From JASFTV01 sp050050615 (lineage in GTDB: Bacteria > Desulfobacterota > DSM-4660 > Desulfatiglandales > HGW-15), in NCBI GenBank assembly GCA_050050615.1, contig JASFTV010000097.1, positions 1 through 10,850 on the forward strand: a stretch of DNA of 10,850 nt. Direction: 5' to 3'. Below are positions 6,885 to 10,850 of this stretch, piece by piece; position 1 is the stretch's first letter, and every line of letters begins with the position of its first letter. The notes beneath the pieces were generated by a model. It was not told the origin of the DNA. It searched no databases and worked only from the letters and a program-made list of their open reading frames with translations. The translations under genes and the position numbers were made by a program.

Positions 6885-7976
6885 TCAATCCCCCCTGGCA
6901 AAAGCTGGAGAGATCTCTGAATGCAAGGTCTGGTGAGCTGTGCTCAATCTTTCGGGAATGGGCACGTCGTAAGGACAAAGCTCCACGCATTGTTCGCAAC
7001 CGGAACAAGCATCAGCATTGACTTGCAATGATCGATATTGTTCGCTGGCCCATTCTTCTAGCCCGTATCTTTCATAATAGCTCTCGAAGCGGAAAATGTC
7101 AGGAATGGGTATTCCCTCAGGGCAGGGTAGACAATAACCGCAGTTTCTGCAAAACCCTTTCCCCGCGTCTCCTACAACCTCCATGAGCGTCTTGATTTCT
7201 TCCACGGCCAGTTCCCTGGGCCGCCTCCCTACCTGAAGGTTTTCATCCAGTTCATAGGGTTCCGTCATCCCTGGGATAGCACAGGTAATGTTCGAATTTG
7301 AAAGCACATAGTGCAAGCAAGCCTGCGCCAGGGATTCTCCTTGGTGGAATTTTCTGTTTTTGAGAAATGAAGGCCGCTCTGCAAGTCTCCCACCGGCTAG
7401 CGGCTTCATAGCGATAAGACCAACCCCCATGTTATGAGCCATTGGAAGAAGGTCAGCGGTGAGCCGGTCTTCATCCAAAGCGCTGTAAGCGACCATGAGC
7501 ACGGAAAACACGCCGGATTTGATGGCTTTCCTCATCATTGCCAAGGAGTGGTGGATGCTGATTCCGATTTCCCTAACTTTTCCCTGCTCTCTTGCATCTT
7601 CCAAGACTTTAAAGCCCCCGCGATCGAATAGGCGTTCGTACTCAGAGTCTCGAACATCGTGGAAAAGCACCAGATCAATCCAATCTGTCTTGAGGCGGTG
7701 TAAACAGCGTTCCAATTTCTTCTGAACCCCGGGCCCATCCCTTTCATCTATTTTTGTGGAGAGATAGAATGCCTTGCGCTTTGATTTTAGTGCCCTGCCG
7801 ATTTTCTCTTCGCTGTCTCCATAGCAATCTGCGGTGTCGATGAAATTGATCCCTCCATCGATGGCGCGGTTTAGGAGCACGTCGCACGCTTCCTGAGTGA
7901 GCCGGGGTAATTTGATGGCTCCGAAGCCGATCACGGATATTTCCCAACCCGTTTTTCCAAGAACTCTCTTTTCCAT
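6885..7976 (-). CDS. Aldo/keto reductase with C-terminal ferredoxin-type iron-sulfur region (COG1453-like)
   Basis: A 363-residue predicted NAD(P)H-dependent oxidoreductase. Residues ~1-255 form the aldo/keto reductase barrel, starting MEKRVLGKTGWEISVIGFG. The catalytic tetrad is visible as D47 (FIDTAD), Y52 (CYGDSE), K75 (STKID) and H106 (LVLFHDV). The C-terminal region carries two cysteine clusters: C276-C279-C282-C285 (CRNCGYCLPCP) and C324-C327-C330-C334 (CSGCEQCVELCP). The second is a canonical 4Fe-4S motif, and the first probably also binds a cluster. Such fusions are common in strict anaerobes and may link the barrel to a ferredoxin or another electron carrier; the substrate is unknown. 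The start follows only a weak GAAG site. It lies downstream of the cold-shock gene on the same strand but behind a terminator hairpin, and no convincing promoter of its own was found. Confidence 0.9.
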   Translation of the reverse strand: MEKRVLGKTGWEISVIGFGAIKLPRLTQEACDVLLNRAIDGGINFIDTADCYGDSEEKIGRALKSKRKAFYLSTKIDERDGPGVQKKLERCLHRLKTDWIDLVLFHDVRDSEYERLFDRGGFKVLEDAREQGKVREIGISIHHSLAMMRKAIKSGVFSVLMVAYSALDEDRLTADLLPMAHNMGVGLIAMKPLAGGRLAERPSFLKNRKFHQGESLAQACLHYVLSNSNITCAIPGMTEPYELDENLQVGRRPRELAVEEIKTLMEVVGDAGKGFCRNCGYCLPCPEGIPIPDIFRFESYYERYGLEEWASEQYRSLQVNADACSGCEQCVELCPYDVPIPERLSTAHQTLHSEISPAFARGD

Positions 7977-8004
7977 ATCGCTTCTATTCTATACCAAAAT
8001 AGAC

Positions 8005-8038
8005 AAGGGCACACCATGTAAGTCCATGGTATGCCCTT
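8005..8038 (-). terminator. Intrinsic terminator downstream of the cold-shock gene
   Basis: A near-perfect inverted repeat with 14-bp arms (8005-8018 and 8025-8038) and a 6-base loop. The one mismatch becomes a G-U pair in the minus-strand transcript. On that strand the stem is followed by GTCTATTTT, a modest U-rich tract. It lies 22 bases past the cold-shock stop and 28 bases before the aldo/keto reductase start, so it should separate the two transcripts at least partly. Confidence 0.75.
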
Positions 8039-8059
8039 TCTTCAATTCAAAACAGTGTG

Positions 8060-8260
8060 TTAAACGACAGTGACATTTACGGCAGCGGGGCCTTTTTTCC
8101 CTTGCTCTATGTCAAAGCTAACGGCGTCGCCTTCATAAAGAGACTTGAAGCCGGATCCGTTGATTCCTGAGTGATGAACAAATACATCAGGACCGTCTTC
8201 TTGCTGAATAAAGCCGTAGCCCTTGCGGTCATTAAACCACTTCACGGTTCCATTGGCCAT
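8060..8260 (-). CDS. Cold-shock domain protein (CspA family)
   Basis: A 66-residue single-domain OB-fold protein that binds single-stranded RNA and DNA and acts as an RNA chaperone or antiterminator in the cytoplasm. The full domain is present: MANGTVKWFN start, RNP1 KGYGFI at 13-18, RNP2 VFVHH at 26-30, then EGDAVSFDIEQGKKGPAAVNV. Length and residues are standard for the family. The start is fixed by AAAGGAGG eight bases upstream. It is a monocistronic unit with a strong promoter (8387-8414), a ~120-nt leader and a terminator (8005-8038). Whether it is cold-induced or constitutive cannot be told; the long structured leader would fit post-transcriptional control. Confidence 0.97.
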   Translation of the reverse strand: MANGTVKWFNDRKGYGFIQQEDGPDVFVHHSGINGSGFKSLYEGDAVSFDIEQGKKGPAAVNVTVV

Positions 8261-8349
8261 AGTGACAACCTCCTTTCGAATAAATTCTCACGGTTCCAAA
8301 CTTCAGGTCGCCACTTTTGACAAATGGATCTTTCCCTCAGAACGAAACC

Positions 8350-8371
8350 GGCCCGCCAACAAGGGCGGGCC
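8350..8371 (-). promoter_or_regulatory. GC-rich hairpin at the 5' end of the cold-shock mRNA leader
   Basis: GGCCCGCC (8350-8357) pairs perfectly with GGCGGGCC (8364-8371) around a 6-base loop. On the minus strand it would begin about nine bases after the predicted transcription start near 8380. It could cap and stabilise the 5' end or, followed by GGTTTCGTTCT, act as a weak attenuator that the protein itself could melt. On the plus strand it would have the tail TTATTG, but no plus-strand gene ends there. Confidence 0.5.
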
Positions 8372-8386
8372 TTATTGATAGAAGAT

Positions 8387-8414
8387 ATAATAATCTGTTT
8401 CGAAATTAAGTCAA
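8387..8414 (-). promoter_or_regulatory. Sigma-70 promoter of the cold-shock gene
   Basis: On the minus strand TTGACT (8409-8414) and TATTAT (8387-8392) are 16 bases apart, and each is five of six to consensus. The predicted start site near 8380 yields a leader of about 120 bases before the ATG. It is among the best promoters in the window, in keeping with an abundant product. Confidence 0.7.
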
Positions 8415-8419
8415 GTTAT

Positions 8420-8527
8420 TTAGAGGGAAAAAAGCGCACGGCTGTCCAAAATAAATCGAAAACACGCTTCTAAACGAGCGAAATGCCTGTATTTACAAGA
8501 TGCCCCGCGGTGTCCTATAATCAGCAT
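8420..8527 (-). pseudogene. Possible N-terminal remnant of a glycerophosphodiester phosphodiesterase
   Basis: A 35-codon frame begins MLIIGHRGAS, which closely resembles the N-terminus of GDPD-family enzymes (LIxAHRGASG..PENT, with the catalytic HR). It then departs from the family (CKYRHFARLE instead of GYAPENTLxS), with a faint recovery at FRFILDSRA against SFxxALxxGA, and stops. Everything after the first ~30 residues of a normal ~240-residue enzyme is missing. The match is short and could be chance; the frame also stays open upstream to 8731 without recognisable sequence. Confidence 0.25.
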
Positions 8528-8736
8528 TTGTAACAGTTTAGCTCTATGAAAATTCCGCCGGTATTGGCCATAGGGGTCTCTTTTCAAAAACGAAGGGCAT
8601 CGAGGACAGTTATGCAAAAAGGGGTAGCAAAGGCGGGCGGAAGGCTTCGTGCCATGCCAACACTTTTGAACGATGCCAATGGTTGGTCGTGGCCTCAGAG
8701 AAAGGATCATAGCAGGGTTGTTTATTTGCATGGGTT
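8528..8736. other. Non-coding stretch downstream of the metallophosphoesterase gene
   Basis: I see no gene, terminator or RNA here. Open frames exist on both strands (minus 8420-8731, plus 8546-8803). Neither has a ribosome binding site or a recognisable family, and the plus one overlaps the 3' end of the phosphoesterase. Confidence 0.4.
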
Positions 8737-9408
8737 TCAGAGAGAGCTGGAGAACTTCTCTATCTTCTCTAGAGTCATGTCACCGGTGTTTACAATAAGG
8801 TAGAATACTGGAAACTCGGTCCAAGCACCGGTGTTAATGTACCTTATACCATTAATGACCCTATCCTCCGGATAATGAGTATGGCCACAGGTGACCGCTT
8901 CATACCCATTTTGCATGGCGCATTTCAAAGCGTTCATCATCACGTTCTTGCGAAGGACGTTATAAAGCACCGCCCATTTCTTTGCATAATGAGCGACATG
9001 CACGGGTTCCGCTCCTAACTTCACCCTGACGTCATGCATTAGCTTGAAGGCCTTCATGAATGCCTGGTTTCTAGGCATGATGTCATCAAAATCGTCCCCG
9101 TGGGTGATTAGAAGTCTATGTCCTATGCTGTATAAACGCCGAAAATGAACTTTCCCAAATCCTATTGGAACATAGCCATTGTCATGATTCCCACGGAGCC
9201 AAACCACCTTGTGCTCATGGGAGAATTGTTTGATCAGTCCCAAGATCCGCTGGTGGGTTGGGTTCAATTCCCCATAAGGATTGTCGATGATGTCCCCATT
9301 CAGGATGAGTTCGTACCCCTCAGGAATATTTGCGAGAAAGCGCTCGAATTCCTCATGAAGAAAATATCGAGACCCTATATGTAGATCACTGACAATAAGT
9401 GCGTTCAT
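8737..9408 (-). CDS. LpxH-like metallophosphoesterase (COG2908 type)
   Basis: A 223-residue calcineurin-like phosphoesterase with the metal-binding pattern of the UDP-2,3-diacylglucosamine pyrophosphatase group: D8 and H10 (SDLHIGS), D39 (NGDIID), N74 and H75 (GNHD), H103 (THGDDFD), H176 and H178 (GHTH). In classical LpxH the third motif is GNRD with an Arg; here it is GNHD, as in LpxH2-type and other relatives. The lipid A pathway role is therefore possible but not shown. No signal peptide is seen, so it should be cytosolic or peripheral on the inner membrane. The ATG at 9408 is preferred over an in-frame TTG at 9423: the -10 box at 9429-9434 predicts transcription starting almost exactly at the TTG, and the family begins near NALIVSDLH. 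Confidence 0.85.
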   Translation of the reverse strand: MNALIVSDLHIGSRYFLHEEFERFLANIPEGYELILNGDIIDNPYGELNPTHQRILGLIKQFSHEHKVVWLRGNHDNGYVPIGFGKVHFRRLYSIGHRLLITHGDDFDDIMPRNQAFMKAFKLMHDVRVKLGAEPVHVAHYAKKWAVLYNVLRKNVMMNALKCAMQNGYEAVTCGHTHYPEDRVINGIRYINTGAWTEFPVFYLIVNTGDMTLEKIEKFSSSL

Positions 9409-9428
9409 TCTGGTTTTGTTCAAATTGG

Positions 9429-9457
9429 ATTATACCCTAAATTTCCTGTAATTTCAG
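9429..9457 (-). promoter_or_regulatory. Promoter of the metallophosphoesterase gene, implying a very short leader
   Basis: A perfect TATAAT (9429-9434) is preceded at 17 bases by CTGAAA (9452-9457), four of six to consensus, with GGG just before the -10. The expected start site near 9422 is only about 14 bases before ATG 9408, and those bases carry no Shine-Dalgarno sequence. Confidence 0.55.
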
Positions 9458-9466
9458 TGGAAAAAG

Positions 9467-9586
9467 CTATGATTGATGATTGGGAAGACGAATAGGAAGA
9501 TCAACCACTGTTCCGTCAACAATAGCTGATGACATGGGACTTTCGGCCGAGATTAGCAAAACCTTGACACTAGATTTGCCGACCAT
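9467..9586 (-). CDS. Possible 39-residue small ORF, unrecognised
   Basis: Between the ABC ATPase and phosphoesterase genes an ATG (9586) opens 39 codons whose translation (MVGKSSVKVLLISAESPMSS at the start, PIRLPNHQS at the end) has a protein-like hydrophobic strand, VKVLLISA. There is no good ribosome binding site, and I recognise no family. It could be a truncated scrap, a small peptide or chance. It ends ten bases before the phosphoesterase -35 box. Confidence 0.15.
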   Translation of the reverse strand: MVGKSSVKVLLISAESPMSSAIVDGTVVDLPIRLPNHQS

Positions 9587-9634
9587 ATCTCAAAACGGTA
9601 CGTGTGATTGAAAGTAAGGGATCGACGGAGGGGA

Positions 9635-10414
9635 TCAGCCGAGCAAGGCCTCGTCCTTGAGCTCCGCTCCGAACCTTCTGACCACCTCTTCCACGGTGAG
9701 CGCTTTCTTGTCCTCACCTTCCGCCTCAAACTGCACTTTTCCTTCGTGCAGCATGACCGTGCGGTTCCCATAACGGATGGCCTGCTGCATGTTGTGGGTC
9801 ACCATGATGGTCGTGAGGTTGTTTTCGCTCACGATCTTTTCAGTAAGATCAATGACCCTCAGGGCGGTCTTGGGATCAAGGGCCGCGGTGTGCTCGTCCA
9901 GGAGAAGGAGTTTGGGGAGCGACAGGGTGGCCATGAGCAGTGTCAGTGATTGGCGCTGGCCGCCGGAGAGGAGGCTGACCGAGTCTTTGAGACGGGTTTC
10001 CAGGCCGAGATCCAACATCCTCAGTATGTCTCTATAGAATTCCCGACGCGATGTGCTGACCCCCCGTCGGAGTCCTCTGGGCCGGCCACGGAGATCGGCC
10101 ATGGCCAGGTTTTCCTCGATACTCATGGAGGAGGCCGTTCCCATTAAAGGATTCTGAAAGATCCTTCCGAGATATCTTGCTCTCTTGTATTCCGGAAGGT
10201 GGGTAACCCGCGCACCATCGATAATGACTTCACCTTCATCAGGTGCATAGGTCCCGGCGATAAGGTTCAGAAGGGTGGTCTTGCCGGCACCATTGCTCCC
10301 GATAACCGTGACAAAATCCCCTTTCCGAACGTGCAGGCTCATCCCGTCAACGGCTACCTTCTCGTCTATGGTGCCTCTCTTGAAGACCTTTATGATGTTC
10401 TCTACTCGGACCAT
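9635..10414 (-). CDS. ABC transporter ATP-binding protein (COG1101-like)
   Basis: A 259-residue ABC ATPase that powers a membrane transporter from the cytoplasmic face. Walker A is GSNGAGKTT (39-47), the Q-loop is Q87 (FQNPLMG), the signature LSGGQ 149-153, Walker B LLLLDE 169-174 and the H-loop H207 (VTHN). The DEHTAALDP sequence (173-181), with His after the catalytic Glu, is characteristic of the COG1101 group. This group works with COG4120 permeases and ABC_sub_bind lipoproteins, some annotated as tryptophan/tyrosine uptake systems. The next gene upstream on the same strand is such a permease, 99 bases away, so the two are likely an operon. The substrate is not determined. The start has only a weak AGCGGAA site. 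No terminator is obvious after the stop. Confidence 0.92.
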   Translation of the reverse strand: MVRVENIIKVFKRGTIDEKVAVDGMSLHVRKGDFVTVIGSNGAGKTTLLNLIAGTYAPDEGEVIIDGARVTHLPEYKRARYLGRIFQNPLMGTASSMSIEENLAMADLRGRPRGLRRGVSTSRREFYRDILRMLDLGLETRLKDSVSLLSGGQRQSLTLLMATLSLPKLLLLDEHTAALDPKTALRVIDLTEKIVSENNLTTIMVTHNMQQAIRYGNRTVMLHEGKVQFEAEGEDKKALTVEEVVRRFGAELKDEALLG

Positions 10415-10480
10415 TTCCGCTTGTTTATGTGATCATCACGAAAGCACGAAAAAATAGAGTGTCCTTCTTTCCAAGCCTTT

Positions 10481-10508
10481 TTGCCTTGGACCTTGCGCCT
10501 TGGGCCTT
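10481..10508. repeat. Two imperfect 14-bp tandem repeats between permease and ATPase genes
   Basis: On the minus strand AAGGCCCAAGGCGC (10495-10508) is followed directly by AAGGTCCAAGGCAA (10481-10494), identical at 11 of 14 positions. Short AAGG-based tandem repeats of this sort are common intergenic filler. They sit 6 bases past the permease stop. No function is evident. Confidence 0.4.
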
Positions 10509-10513
10509 TCCCG

Positions 10514-10850
10514 TTACACGCCCCTCAAGTGGAGCTTGCCTTCCTTCTCTTTCTTAAGGGCTGGAACGCCAAGCGCCATGATGACCATCACGCCTGTAGC
10601 CATCTTCAGGTCCGTGGGGGCCAGTCCCAGCCTGAGTCCGACAGCAATGATGAACTTGTATATGATGGATCCCACTATGGCCGCCAAGGTCAACCTCTGC
10701 ACGGTTTGCCTTCCAATAAGCGCTTCTCCGATGATGATGGAGGCGAGCCCCGCCACGATCATGCCGATGCCCATCCCCACATCGGAGAAGCCTTGATCCT
10801 GGGCAACAAGGGCACCGGAAAGGGCGACAAAGGCGTTTGAGATGCCCAGT
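10514..10850 (-). CDS. ABC transporter permease (COG4120-like), C-terminal part, cut by the window edge
   Basis: The last 112 residues of an inner-membrane permease; the 5' part lies beyond the right edge, and the frame is open to 10850 with no need for an internal start. The segment begins LGISNAFVALSGALVAQDQGFSDV, continues GMGIGMIVAGLASIIIGEAL and ends in a charged tail KKEKEGKLHLRGV. This SGALVAQ-QGF-D-GMGIG pattern is what I know from COG4120 permeases of the ABC_sub_bind (TrpXYZ-like) transporters. Three hydrophobic segments are visible. It precedes the COG1101-like ATPase on the same strand, which supports the pairing. A substrate-binding lipoprotein would be expected further upstream, outside the window. 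Confidence 0.85.
   Translation of the reverse strand, partial: LGISNAFVALSGALVAQDQGFSDVGMGIGMIVAGLASIIIGEALIGRQTVQRLTLAAIVGSIIYKFIIAVGLRLGLAPTDLKMATGVMVIMALGVPALKKEKEGKLHLRGV

Noticed and set aside
8546..8803. Plus-strand 85-codon frame
   Set aside because: Overlaps the 3' end of the metallophosphoesterase on the other strand; no family and no ribosome binding site.
9564..9592. Plus-strand TTGACA as a promoter -35
   Set aside because: No acceptable -10 at 16-18 bases and no plus-strand gene downstream.
9777..10432. Plus-strand open frames across the ABC ATPase gene
   Set aside because: Mirror frames of a gene with all ABC motifs on the minus strand.

Overview
The window looks like chromosome from an anaerobic Gram-negative bacterium, most likely a deltaproteobacterium (Desulfobacterota-like). 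This is inferred from the mix of families: an ADP-forming acyl-CoA synthetase alpha subunit, an aldo/keto reductase with ferredoxin-type cysteines, a DUF2845 secreted protein, a YihY protein with a C-terminal winged helix, a PagL-like outer-membrane protein and a COG1101/COG4120-type ABC transporter. No 16S or other marker gene is present, so the assignment is tentative. There is no tRNA, rRNA, CRISPR array, transposase or phage gene.

Left part (1-4457): a DEAD-box RNA helicase on the minus strand has its own well-formed promoter. It is divergent from a stand-alone acyl-CoA synthetase alpha subunit on the plus strand. Just downstream of that gene is the most unusual item: a collapsed NADH:flavin oxidoreductase (Old Yellow Enzyme type). 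Its first ~17 codons are joined, out of frame, to its last ~50 codons, so the middle ~300 codons are gone. A PagL/acyloxyacyl-hydrolase-like outer-membrane protein faces it on the minus strand.

Middle part (4458-8420): a YihY/BrkB membrane protein with a winged-helix tail (strong promoter), then a small secreted DUF2845 protein, both on the plus strand. Convergent to these on the minus strand are a COG1453-type aldo/keto reductase and a 66-residue cold-shock protein. The cold-shock gene has a near-consensus promoter, a ~120-nt leader with a GC-rich hairpin at its 5' end, a strong ribosome binding site and a 14-bp terminator hairpin.

Right part (8421-10850): a possible N-terminal scrap of a glycerophosphodiester phosphodiesterase, an LpxH-like metallophosphoesterase whose promoter implies a very short leader, and an ABC-transporter ATPase followed at the window edge by its partial permease, both on the minus strand.

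Most of the genes are independent housekeeping or envelope units, and only the ABC pair is clearly one operon. I do not see a novel multigene system. The items most worth attention are the internally deleted oxidoreductase, the alpha subunit without its ATP-grasp partner, the leader of the cold-shock gene and the near-leaderless phosphoesterase.
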